Shown: piece by piece, positions 15,675 to 22,218 of the stretch | Position numbering within the stretch: position 1 is the first letter of the stretch | Layout: each line of letters opens with the position of its first letter | NCBI GenBank assembly: GCA_045129695.1 | Contig: JBGVJZ010000038.1 | Span: 1 to 24,067, forward strand | DNA: 24,067 bases | Origin: Eshraghiella sp045129695 | GTDB lineage: Bacteria; Bacillota; Clostridia; Lachnospirales; Lachnospiraceae | Direction: 5' to 3' | Notes under the pieces: generated by a model | What the model was told of the DNA's origin: nothing | The model's input: the letters and a program-made list of their open reading frames with translations, nothing else | Databases searched by the model: none | Translations under genes and position numbers: made by a program

Positions 15675-17051
15675 TTACCTCTCGTCCAAATCAGCGTAAT
15701 CTCTATGTTTTCCAACATATTTATATGCCGGACGAATGATTTTGCCCTTATTCACAAGTTCTTCAAGTCTGTGTGCACTCCAGCCTGCAATTCTTGCGAT
15801 AGCAAAAATAGGAGTGAATAATTCATCAGGAATTCCAAGCATTGTGTACACAAAACCACTGTAGAAATCCACATTGGCACAGATTGGCTTCAATGTATTG
15901 CGTGACTGTGTAATAAGCTCTTTGGCAATTCTTTCAATTCTGTCAAGAAGTTCAAATTCTCTTGTAAGCCCCTTCTCTTCTGAAAGAAGCTTCGCATAAT
16001 GCTTAAGAATAACCTCACGCGGATCAGATATTGTATACACAGCATGTCCGACTCCATAAATAAGTCCGGCTTTATCAAATGCTTCCTTATTAAGAATTTT
16101 CTGAAGATAGGTTCTAAGCTCTTCCTCATCCTCCCAGTCAGAAACATTTTTCATAATATCATCAAACATCTTCTTAACCTTAAGATTGGCACCACCATGC
16201 TTAGGTCCCTTAAGAGATGCAATAGATGCTGCAACCGCCGAATAAGTGTCTGTTCCTGATGAAGTAACAACATGTGTTGTAAAAGTTGAGTTATTACCTC
16301 CGCCATGCTCTGCATGAAGCACCAACGCTACATCAAGTACCTTTGCCTCAAGCTCTGTATATTTACCATCAGCTCTTAACATTCTGAGGATGTTCTCAGC
16401 TGTAGAGCACTTAGGATCAGGATTACGAATAATAAGAACATCATCCTTCTTAAAATGCATATATGACTGATAAGCAAAAACAGAAATTACAGGCATCTTC
16501 GCAATCAACTGTAGCGACTGTCTTAAAACATTGTCTACTGATATATCCTCTGCCTGTTCATCATAAGAGTACAATGTAAGAATACTCTTCTCAAGTGCAT
16601 TCATAATATTATCGCTTGGAGCCTTCATAATTACATCACGAACAAACTGTCCTGAAAGATCTCTGATATCTCCGAGAATATCTATGAACTGTCTTAGCTG
16701 CTCTCTTGTCGGAAGTGAACCAAACAGAAGAAGATATGTTGCCTCCTCAAAAGCAAATCTTCTGTGGTCACCCTTCTCTATTAAATCATATACATTATAT
16801 CCCTGAAAATAGAGTCTTCCATCACATGGAACACGTTCACCTTCAACAGTATCAAACGCAACCACGTCAGAAATCTCCGTCAGACCTGTAAGGACACCCT
16901 TTCCATTACTGTCACGAAGACCTCTTTTAACATCATATTCAATATAAAGATTAGCGTCTATTTCACCTGAAGTCTTACAATAAGTAACAAGCTCATTAAA
17001 CTGGCTGTTAAGTTCAGGCTTTAATTCCATCATTTCCTTGTTATTTAACAC
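15675..17051 (-). CDS. gltA: Citrate synthase
   Basis: 458 aa. Catalytic features: HAEHGGGNNSTFTTHVVTSS (246-265), GPKHGGANLK with His285, GVGHAVYTISDPRE with His336 (usual GHRVY is GHAVY here) and NVDFYSG with Asp395. Together these give the His/His/Asp active site that condenses acetyl-CoA and oxaloacetate to citrate. The N-terminus is longer than in compact bacterial enzymes. The start is a GTG at 17051 with GAGGTG 5 nt upstream; the first ATG, six codons in, has no well-spaced SD. A good promoter lies at 17090-17118. With the hydratase in this window it would form the first steps toward 2-oxoglutarate; no isocitrate dehydrogenase gene is visible here. Confidence 0.92.
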   Translation of the reverse strand: MLNNKEMMELKPELNSQFNELVTYCKTSGEIDANLYIEYDVKRGLRDSNGKGVLTGLTEISDVVAFDTVEGERVPCDGRLYFQGYNVYDLIEKGDHRRFAFEEATYLLLFGSLPTREQLRQFIDILGDIRDLSGQFVRDVIMKAPSDNIMNALEKSILTLYSYDEQAEDISVDNVLRQSLQLIAKMPVISVFAYQSYMHFKKDDVLIIRNPDPKCSTAENILRMLRADGKYTELEAKVLDVALVLHAEHGGGNNSTFTTHVVTSSGTDTYSAVAASIASLKGPKHGGANLKVKKMFDDIMKNVSDWEDEEELRTYLQKILNKEAFDKAGLIYGVGHAVYTISDPREVILKHYAKLLSEEKGLTREFELLDRIERIAKELITQSRNTLKPICANVDFYSGFVYTMLGIPDELFTPIFAIARIAGWSAHRLEELVNKGKIIRPAYKYVGKHRDYADLDER

Positions 17052-17089
17052 AATTTCACCTCAAACCATCTTCCAATATGTCAAAGTAC

Positions 17090-17118
17090 ATTCTACAACA
17101 AGATTATTAACTTTTCAA
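17090..17118 (-). promoter_or_regulatory. Promoter of citrate synthase (TTGAAA-17-TAGAAT)
   Basis: On the minus strand TTGAAA (17118-17113), 17 nt and TAGAAT (17095-17090) precede the GTG start by ~38 nt, leaving room for a ~30-nt leader that contains the GAGGTG SD. Confidence 0.7.
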
Positions 17119-17181
17119 CCGTTATTTCAGCACAAAAAAAAGCCGCCGACCTGCCAAAATGCTAAGCCTACGACCTTCGAG

Positions 17182-17254
17182 TGCGCCTTCAGGGGTTCGA
17201 ACCCTGGACACCCTGATTAAGAGTCAGGTGCTCTACCAACTGAGCTAAAGGCGC
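17182..17254 (-). tRNA. tRNA-Lys (anticodon CTT)
   Basis: 73-nt cloverleaf on the minus strand: acceptor GCGCCTT/AAGGCGC, D arm GCTC/GAGC, anticodon stem CCTGA/TCAGG around CTCTTAA (anticodon CTT, codon AAG), variable loop GTGTC, and T stem CAGGG/CCCTG with loop TTCGAAC. The discriminator is A, and CCA is not encoded. A strong promoter lies at 17296-17324. Confidence 0.95.
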
Positions 17255-17295
17255 GTCCACTATTCATTTGAACTTGTTTAACAAGCACAATAAAT

Positions 17296-17324
17296 AATAT
17301 AGCAGACTGAATTATTATTGTCAA
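17296..17324 (-). promoter_or_regulatory. Promoter of tRNA-Lys (TTGACA-17-TATATT)
   Basis: On the minus strand TTGACA (17324-17319), 17 nt and TATATT (17301-17296). The -35 overlaps the stop codon of the 49-residue Cys-rich ORF. Transcription would start ~35 nt before the tRNA. Confidence 0.8.
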
Positions 17325-17470
17325 CACTTTTTTTTATTTTTTATCTGACAATCATTATTAAAGCATTTGCATAGTTCATCAAAAGCCCTCTTTAGCTTTA
17401 CAAGTTCCCTGTTAATGCACCTGATACAGCAGTTATCCGGGGAAATTTTGGAACAAACACTTTTTTTCAT
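17321..17470 (-). CDS. Small Cys-rich protein of unknown function
   Basis: A 49-codon frame follows trmB after only 6 nt. The trmB stop TAG lies inside an AGGTAGGG stretch that can serve as SD for the ATG at 17470. The product has eight Cys (6, 14, 15, 18, 34, 36, 41, 49), with clusters CCIRC and CKC, and a very basic C-terminus (KNKKKC). Eight Cys in 49 residues is far from what random AT-rich DNA would give. The protein is positively charged and has no signal peptide. I do not recognise a family; metal binding or a disulfide-bonded peptide is conceivable. The stop (TGA) overlaps the -35 of the tRNA-Lys promoter. It could still be a fortuitous frame. Confidence 0.5.
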   Translation of the reverse strand: MKKSVCSKISPDNCCIRCINRELVKLKRAFDELCKCFNNDCQIKNKKKC

Positions 17471-17476
17471 AAATCC

Positions 17477-18112
17477 CTACCTGTTAATAATCATTTTATT
17501 AATTGGCACTCCTTCTGAAGAAAAACGAATCTCATACTCTGTCATTACATTTCCTTCATTCATTTCACTATTATGGAGGTCATTTGTTATATTTATAATA
17601 TTCCAGCCGGCCTCTTTTGTTTCCTCAACGGAAAAATCAAACAATTCTCTATTATCGGTTTTGAATTCTACCGTTCCGTCTTTTTTAAGAAATTCATTGT
17701 ATCTGCCAAGGAACTGTCGGGATGTCAGACGTCTCTTGGCATGTCGGTCCTTTGGCCATGGATCAGAGAAATTAAGATATATTCTGTCAACCTCTTCCTT
17801 GTCAAAAATATCAACAACATTTTCTGCATCCATCCTTATAAAAATAAGATTAGGTATCTGCAGCTCTGCCTGCTTCTCAAGTGCACGTATGAGAACACTT
17901 GAATATTTCTCTATTCCAATATAGTTAATTTCCGGATTATTCTGTGCAAGAGTGGTTATAAACCGACCTTTACCGGTTCCTATTTCTAAATGAATCGGAT
18001 TATTATTTTCAAAATGCTCACTCCAGCGCCCCTTTAATTCTTCCGGATTGTTAATAGTATATTCGCTTTCAATCATGGGTTCCTTCGCGCCTTTGACATT
18101 TCTTAATCTCAT
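17477..18112 (-). CDS. trmB: tRNA (guanine-N7-)-methyltransferase
   Basis: 211 aa, the normal TrmB length. The SAM-binding motif is LEIGTGKGRF (42-51). The signature NFSDPWPKDRHAKRRL (114-129) holds the DPWPK block. FKTDN (150-154) holds the catalytic-region Asp. The enzyme makes m7G46 in the tRNA variable loop, using S-adenosylmethionine, in the cytoplasm. The three tRNAs in this window all have G at position 46. GAGGA lies ~9 nt before the ATG. It is divergent from dacF across a 78-nt AT-rich gap, and a small Cys-rich ORF follows directly behind it. Confidence 0.93.
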   Translation of the reverse strand: MRLRNVKGAKEPMIESEYTINNPEELKGRWSEHFENNNPIHLEIGTGKGRFITTLAQNNPEINYIGIEKYSSVLIRALEKQAELQIPNLIFIRMDAENVVDIFDKEEVDRIYLNFSDPWPKDRHAKRRLTSRQFLGRYNEFLKKDGTVEFKTDNRELFDFSVEETKEAGWNIINITNDLHNSEMNEGNVMTEYEIRFSSEGVPINKMIINR

Positions 18113-18190
18113 TTTTCGGGTTCCTCACTTTATTTTATTCATTAATCGTATTATAATATTCATATCTTAATTATAATAAAGGAAATTTAA
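18113..18190. promoter_or_regulatory. Divergent promoter gap between trmB and dacF
   Basis: 78 nt, extremely AT-rich. Two TATAAT hexamers occur on the plus strand (18152-18157, 18172-18177), and the first lies in ATTATAAT, which reads as TATAAT on the minus strand too. -35 boxes are weak on both sides (for example TTTATT before 18152). Exact start sites cannot be chosen. Confidence 0.4.
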
Positions 18191-19546
18191 ATGAAAATAA
18201 ATAGATTTTTATCAATTTTATTAATTAGTATTTTTTGTGTCACAAATTTTTTAACTGCAAATATCGCTGCTAACGAGTCTGAAGAGCTGGGCCTGCCGGA
18301 ATTTCCTGAAATCGCATCCCGGAATGTTGTTGTAATGGATGCTGACAGCAGGGAGGTTCTCTACTCCTCCAACCAGGATATCAGATGCTATCCTGCCAGC
18401 ACTACCAAGCTTCTTACAGCGCTTCTTACACTTGAGAACTGCTCTCTTGATGATGAAATAACTTTTTCACAGTCAGCGGTTGACAGCATCGAATATGGAG
18501 ATGCCAATGCTTCTATTGTACCCGGGGAGACATTAACCATTGATCAGGCACTCCACTGTCTGCTGCTCCGTTCAGCCAATGAAGTGGCATACGGTCTTGC
18601 GGAGGAGGTTTCCGGCAGTGTAAGTGCTTTTGCTGCTCTTATGAATTCCAAAGTGGAGAGTATCGGAGCTGCCAATACCCATTTTACCAATGCAAGCGGT
18701 CTTACGGATGAATTTCATTATACAACGCCTTATGACATGGCACTTATTGCCTCAGAATGCTTTAATTCCAAGGAGCTTATGAAAATTGCCGGTTATAGTG
18801 GTCTGTATACAATTGCTCCAACCAACAAAAGTAATTTTACACGTTATTACAAGCCACGATATGAAATGCTTGAAGGTGGTGAATATGCCTATCAATATGC
18901 TGTCGGTGGTAAAACAGGATATACGGATGCATCAGGTAACTGTCTTGTCTCCTTTGCTCAAAAAGATGATTTAAGACTGGTATGTGTTATTTTTAAATCT
19001 ACAAGTGCTGACTGCTATACAGATACCACGGCTCTGTTTGATTATTATCTGAATAATTATCATAAGATTTTTATAGAAAAGTATGATGCAGGTATTTCTG
19101 ACAGTGAAATTGACTTATTATCATTAATCGGTGAACTTGAAGCTTCCACCTATTCCCTTGGTTTCAAGACGGGCACATATATTCTTGTTCCGAATATCGT
19201 TAAGGAGCAGAATTTAGACACAATCATCACCTACTCTGACAGCCCCGCATACGTCGGCAAAGAGGGAGGGTTTGCATGTGTCAGTTTCTTTTATGAAGGA
19301 ATTAATGTGGGTAAAGCTACGATATATATTAATTCTTCCCTTCCTGACGACAATCTGCCCGGGACTAACGGAGTTGTCAGGCGCGGGCAGAACGATATAC
19401 TTAAAGACAGTGATTTCTTCTATATTAATATTTGGTTAATTGCAGGAATAACTTTATTAATTGCTTCACTTGTCACAGTTGTAATTATTCTTGTCAGAAA
19501 AAAACATCATCACGTTAATTATGGCTCTTCAAAAATTCATTTCTAA
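18191..19546 (+). CDS. dacF: D-alanyl-D-alanine carboxypeptidase (S11 family, DacF-like)
   Basis: 451 aa. N-terminal signal peptide (residues ~1-27, hydrophobic LSILLISIFCVTNFL). The penicillin-binding active-site motifs are in order: SxxK at Ser70-Lys73 (ASTTKLL), SAN at 128-130, KTG at 241-243 (VGGKTGYTDASGN). Residues ~418-440 form a C-terminal transmembrane segment followed by a basic KKHHH tail, so the enzyme is held at the outer face of the membrane. It removes the terminal D-Ala from peptidoglycan stem pentapeptides and so limits cross-linking. AAAGGA before the ATG supports the start. The 3' end overlaps the convergent exonuclease gene by 4 nt and no terminator hairpin lies between them. 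Confidence 0.9.
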   Translation: MKINRFLSILLISIFCVTNFLTANIAANESEELGLPEFPEIASRNVVVMDADSREVLYSSNQDIRCYPASTTKLLTALLTLENCSLDDEITFSQSAVDSIEYGDANASIVPGETLTIDQALHCLLLRSANEVAYGLAEEVSGSVSAFAALMNSKVESIGAANTHFTNASGLTDEFHYTTPYDMALIASECFNSKELMKIAGYSGLYTIAPTNKSNFTRYYKPRYEMLEGGEYAYQYAVGGKTGYTDASGNCLVSFAQKDDLRLVCVIFKSTSADCYTDTTALFDYYLNNYHKIFIEKYDAGISDSEIDLLSLIGELEASTYSLGFKTGTYILVPNIVKEQNLDTIITYSDSPAYVGKEGGFACVSFFYEGINVGKATIYINSSLPDDNLPGTNGVVRRGQNDILKDSDFFYINIWLIAGITLLIASLVTVVIILVRKKHHHVNYGSSKIHF

Positions 19547-20514
19547 ACGTCTGACTGTTTCTCACGTTGACGACGCTTTCTGCGTTTAATGCGTTCCTGC
19601 ACTTGTTTTTGCTTAATGGCGGCTGCGTCTTCTCTGGATGCAGCCTTAATTATTCTGACTACATAGCATTTCTCATCCATTGTTTTACGGATTTTAAGCT
19701 TGCCCTTCATAAGTCCATGAGCATCACAATATGCCAGGCAATAATACATTTTCTGATTAGTGGCAAACCAACGGATTTTCTTACGGCAGTTTTTGCCACA
19801 TTCAACACATGGTGTGGATAAAACAACACCATCCTTAAGTGCATCATCCTTATCGGCAAATCCTCTCGAAACATATTTGGTATACTCACCATAGTTAAGG
19901 GTAAATTCTTCCTTTCGATTCTTAGGAATTATAAACGTATCAACAGATGAATATACTCGTACCTTCTCAAAATTTATCTTCTGTAAAATCCTCGCCGTAT
20001 ATATTGCATCATCAAAAGCTGAGTGAAAAGGAATATCCTTCTCTAACATCTGCTCCGTAACTGCCGTTTCCAATGAAACTCTCTGTTTACCATCGCTAAA
20101 ACACCGACTGTAAAGCTTCTGAATATCATAATAAATAAATGGCTTAGGAAAATTATATTCTATATTAAAATATTTACAATTTCTCTGAAGTTCTGTTAAA
20201 TCCATTGAACCCCATGTTCCAAAAATATATTCTCCGCCTTCTTCGCACCACTTAAGAAAATCCTCTGCAACCTGCTTAAACGGCTTACCTTTCTTTAAAT
20301 CCTCCATGCTGAGCATTATTAAATCCCTGGTTATATAATGAAGCTCATTGTATACTACAGGAGCAACTATTTCATGGAATCTGCCCGTAACATTAAAACT
20401 ATCATCCAGCTTAACTGCACCGATTTCTATGATTTCAAATGGTAAATCCTTATTCTCTTGTCCTTTACCGGAGGGACTCTGGTTCCACTCCAAATCGAAA
20501 ATAATGTAATTCAT
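19543..20514 (-). CDS. DEDDh 3'-5' exonuclease with C-terminal Cys-rich/basic tail (KapD-like)
   Basis: 323 aa from the Met at 20514. The exonuclease domain (1-~180) has IIFDLEW (Asp7, Glu9), FGTWGSMDL (Asp105) and FHSAFDDA (His164, Asp169), the four acidic residues plus His of the DnaQ/RNase T superfamily. The remainder carries a Cys set (CVECGKNC 236-243, then Cys259 and Cys263) that could bind zinc, and ends in a strongly basic KRRKRRQREK. The substrate could be RNA or DNA. In-frame codons continue upstream to a TTG at 20589, but the catalytic motif begins right at the 20514 Met and a good promoter sits just before it. There is no SD before 20514. It converges with dacF. Confidence 0.82.
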   Translation of the reverse strand: MNYIIFDLEWNQSPSGKGQENKDLPFEIIEIGAVKLDDSFNVTGRFHEIVAPVVYNELHYITRDLIMLSMEDLKKGKPFKQVAEDFLKWCEEGGEYIFGTWGSMDLTELQRNCKYFNIEYNFPKPFIYYDIQKLYSRCFSDGKQRVSLETAVTEQMLEKDIPFHSAFDDAIYTARILQKINFEKVRVYSSVDTFIIPKNRKEEFTLNYGEYTKYVSRGFADKDDALKDGVVLSTPCVECGKNCRKKIRWFATNQKMYYCLAYCDAHGLMKGKLKIRKTMDEKCYVVRIIKAASREDAAAIKQKQVQERIKRRKRRQREKQSDV

Positions 20515-20523
20515 AATAGTATC

Positions 20524-20552
20524 AATATAGCAGATATTAAAGGAATAATCAA
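20524..20552 (-). promoter_or_regulatory. Promoter of the exonuclease gene (TTGATT-17-TATATT), apparently leaderless
   Basis: On the minus strand TTGATT (20552-20547), 17 nt and TATATT (20529-20524). Only 9 nt separate the -10 from the ATG at 20514, so transcription would start at or within ~3 nt of the start codon. No SD is present, consistent with a leaderless mRNA. Confidence 0.55.
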
Positions 20553-20684
20553 TAAAATTGGGGGTAGTGAAATTATCGGATTTGAACAATTTTGACGTTG
20601 AAATGATAGATTCTGACGTTAACGAAAAAAACAGGGAAGAATATGATAGAAATATATAGAAGGCACACGGGCCTTTACAAAATA

Positions 20685-20707
20685 TGTTGCAAGAATTAAG
20701 TGCAACA
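20685..20707 (+). repeat. 7-bp inverted repeat overlapping the lipoprotein promoter
   Basis: TGTTGCA (20685-20691) and TGCAACA (20701-20707) form a perfect dyad with a 9-nt centre. It covers the -35 and spacer of the promoter, the expected place for a repressor operator. It could instead be a chance palindrome. Confidence 0.5.
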
Positions 20708-20715
20708 GGTATTAA
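20687..20715 (+). promoter_or_regulatory. Promoter of the repeat lipoprotein gene (TTGCAA-17-TATTAA)
   Basis: TTGCAA (20687-20692), a 17-nt spacer and TATTAA (20710-20715) lie 28 nt before the ATG at 20744. The leader would be about 20 nt and would contain the GAGGA SD. Confidence 0.55.
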
Positions 20716-20743
20716 TTAAAATATTTAGAAACGAGGAATGAAC

Positions 20744-21931
20744 ATGAAGAAAAAATTTTTAAGTACATTACTTATTGGAAGCATGTTGGTATTAACTTTT
20801 GGATGCGCCAAAAATAATCAGACAGACAATGAAGGTACTACTTCACAGCAGGAGACCGATAATTCTCAAGATGATGTGGAAGAGACAACGGAGGAAGAAA
20901 CCACGCCTGAACCTACAGAGGAAACAAGCGAGACTGAACCGCAAGAAACAACCGAAGCAGTTGTTGCCATTGAATATACAATTCCTGATGGATGGGTGTA
21001 TACAGTCAATACAACGGGAGATACTTTTAAAGGTGGAGAAAAGCTGACTACAGCGCCAAGAAATGGAGATACCTGCCAGACTGCGGATTATCTTTATACA
21101 TATTATAATTACAGTTCAGGTGCAGGCTGGAATGCACGGGTTCTTGATACCGGCAAAACACAGTATGAAGAATTACAGGCTGTAATTGCGGAAAAACCAT
21201 TAGTAAGCCTGTATTCCACATTTGAAGAATGTTCAGAGCTAATTACGTCTCCATCCATACCAAGTAGTGTTTCAAGTATGGAAAATACATTTTATTTATG
21301 CAGTAGTTTGACAACTGCTCCGGTTATACCGGAGGGAGTAACAAATATGACATATACTTTTTGCGCCTGTGAAAGTCTTTTGGAAGCACCTGAAATCCCT
21401 CAAGGTGTGGGGAACATGTATTGCACGTTTGCATATTGCACAAGTATGGAAAAATCTCCTGTTTTACCGGAGAGTGTATATAATATGCAGATGACATTTA
21501 TTGGTTGCTCTAACTTAAAAGAGGCACCGGTTATTCCAAACAACGTAAAGCAATTAAGCTGTACATTTCAGGATTGTATCAGTTTAAAAACAACTCCTGT
21601 ATTGTCGGATAATATTTCTTTACTGGAAGGAACATTTAAAGGATGTACAGGATTGGAAACAATTCAGAATATTCCGGGCGGAGAAACTGTTTTATATTAT
21701 GCTTTTGCGGATTGTGTTAATTTAAAGACTGTTCCTGAAATTCATAGCGAAGTATCATCACTTGGTTATGCATTTAAAAATTGCACAGGTTTAACCGGCA
21801 ACATAGTTATTAATTCAAACACAAGCCAGTATGACGAATGTTTTGCAGGTGTGAATTTCGAAGCGCAGAATCTGACCCTTAGCGGCTCATCAACTATACT
21901 TGAAGACTTAAAAGCAACAGGTAATAACTAA
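20744..21931 (+). CDS. Surface lipoprotein with nine 23-residue BspA-like (LRR_5-type) repeats
   Basis: 395 aa. It has a lipoprotein signal (MKKKFLSTLLIGSMLVLTFGC, lipid Cys21; the lipobox TFGC is slightly atypical). A low-complexity Thr/Glu/Pro-rich linker (about 25-75) probably spans the wall. A short unclassified domain (~76-150) follows. Then comes a solenoid in which Cys recurs at 163, 186, 209, 232, 255, 278, 301, 324 and 347, exactly 23 residues apart each time, always as FxxC. The consensus per unit is TFxxCxxLxxAPxIPxxVxxM. This matches the Treponema/BspA leucine-rich repeat class, known mostly in adhesins and surface binding proteins. I start at 20744, since GAGG lies 7 nt upstream; the ATG two codons earlier is too close. 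It has its own promoter and operator-like dyad. Confidence 0.85.
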   Translation: MKKKFLSTLLIGSMLVLTFGCAKNNQTDNEGTTSQQETDNSQDDVEETTEEETTPEPTEETSETEPQETTEAVVAIEYTIPDGWVYTVNTTGDTFKGGEKLTTAPRNGDTCQTADYLYTYYNYSSGAGWNARVLDTGKTQYEELQAVIAEKPLVSLYSTFEECSELITSPSIPSSVSSMENTFYLCSSLTTAPVIPEGVTNMTYTFCACESLLEAPEIPQGVGNMYCTFAYCTSMEKSPVLPESVYNMQMTFIGCSNLKEAPVIPNNVKQLSCTFQDCISLKTTPVLSDNISLLEGTFKGCTGLETIQNIPGGETVLYYAFADCVNLKTVPEIHSEVSSLGYAFKNCTGLTGNIVINSNTSQYDECFAGVNFEAQNLTLSGSSTILEDLKATGNN

Positions 21932-21965
21932 TATAAAAGTTCATTGTCAAAACTACAATACAAAG

Positions 21966-22006
21966 GCAGGAAACCAAACCTCTCCATCCGAAGTTTGGTT
22001 TCCTGC
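21966..22006. terminator. Strong hairpin between the lipoprotein gene and tRNA-Arg
   Basis: A perfect 14-bp stem (gcaggaaaccaaac 21966-21979 / gtttggtttcctgc 21993-22006) has a 13-nt loop. It starts 34 nt after the lipoprotein stop. Tails are only moderately U-rich on either strand (tatgacaattctt; ctttgtattgtagtttt). It can serve both converging transcripts. Confidence 0.7.
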
Positions 22007-22092
22007 TATGACAATTCTTATTGATTTAAATACGACTGAGAGCTTACTATTGATAATGAAACCATCGATCATAAGATTTTCGGTGTTTTAAA

Positions 22093-22166
22093 CGTCCCTG
22101 ACTGGAGTCGAACCAGCGGCCTTTCGCTTAGGAGGCGAACGCTCTATCCTACTGAGCTACAGAGAC
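22093..22166 (-). tRNA. tRNA-Arg (anticodon CCT)
   Basis: 74-nt cloverleaf on the minus strand: acceptor GTCTCTG/CAGGGAC (one G-U pair), D arm GCTC/GAGC, anticodon stem TTCGC/GCGAA around CTCCTAA (anticodon CCT, codon AGG), variable loop AGGCC, and T loop TTCGACT. The discriminator is G, and CCA is not encoded. Confidence 0.95.
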
Positions 22167-22189
22167 AACAATTTGAAAAACCATTTGAT

Positions 22190-22218
22190 ATTTTATCATG
22201 AAAATTTCTCTAAGTCAA
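22190..22218 (-). promoter_or_regulatory. Promoter of tRNA-Arg (TTGACT-17-TAAAAT)
   Basis: On the minus strand TTGACT (22218-22213), 17 nt and TAAAAT (22195-22190). The -35 overlaps the stop codon of the DUF3881-type gene. The tRNA starts 23 nt after the -10. Confidence 0.75.

Noticed and set aside
17140..17182. Run of T after GGCGGC downstream of tRNA-Lys as an intrinsic terminator
   Set aside because: No complementary GCC-rich arm exists upstream, so no stem can form.
20567..20659. A 30-codon frame (GTG start) divergent from the exonuclease, followed by a small AAGGC/GCCTT hairpin
   Set aside because: The only SD-like run (GGGGG) is 2 nt from the GTG, composition is unremarkable and it overlaps the exonuclease promoter. 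More likely leader or spacer DNA.
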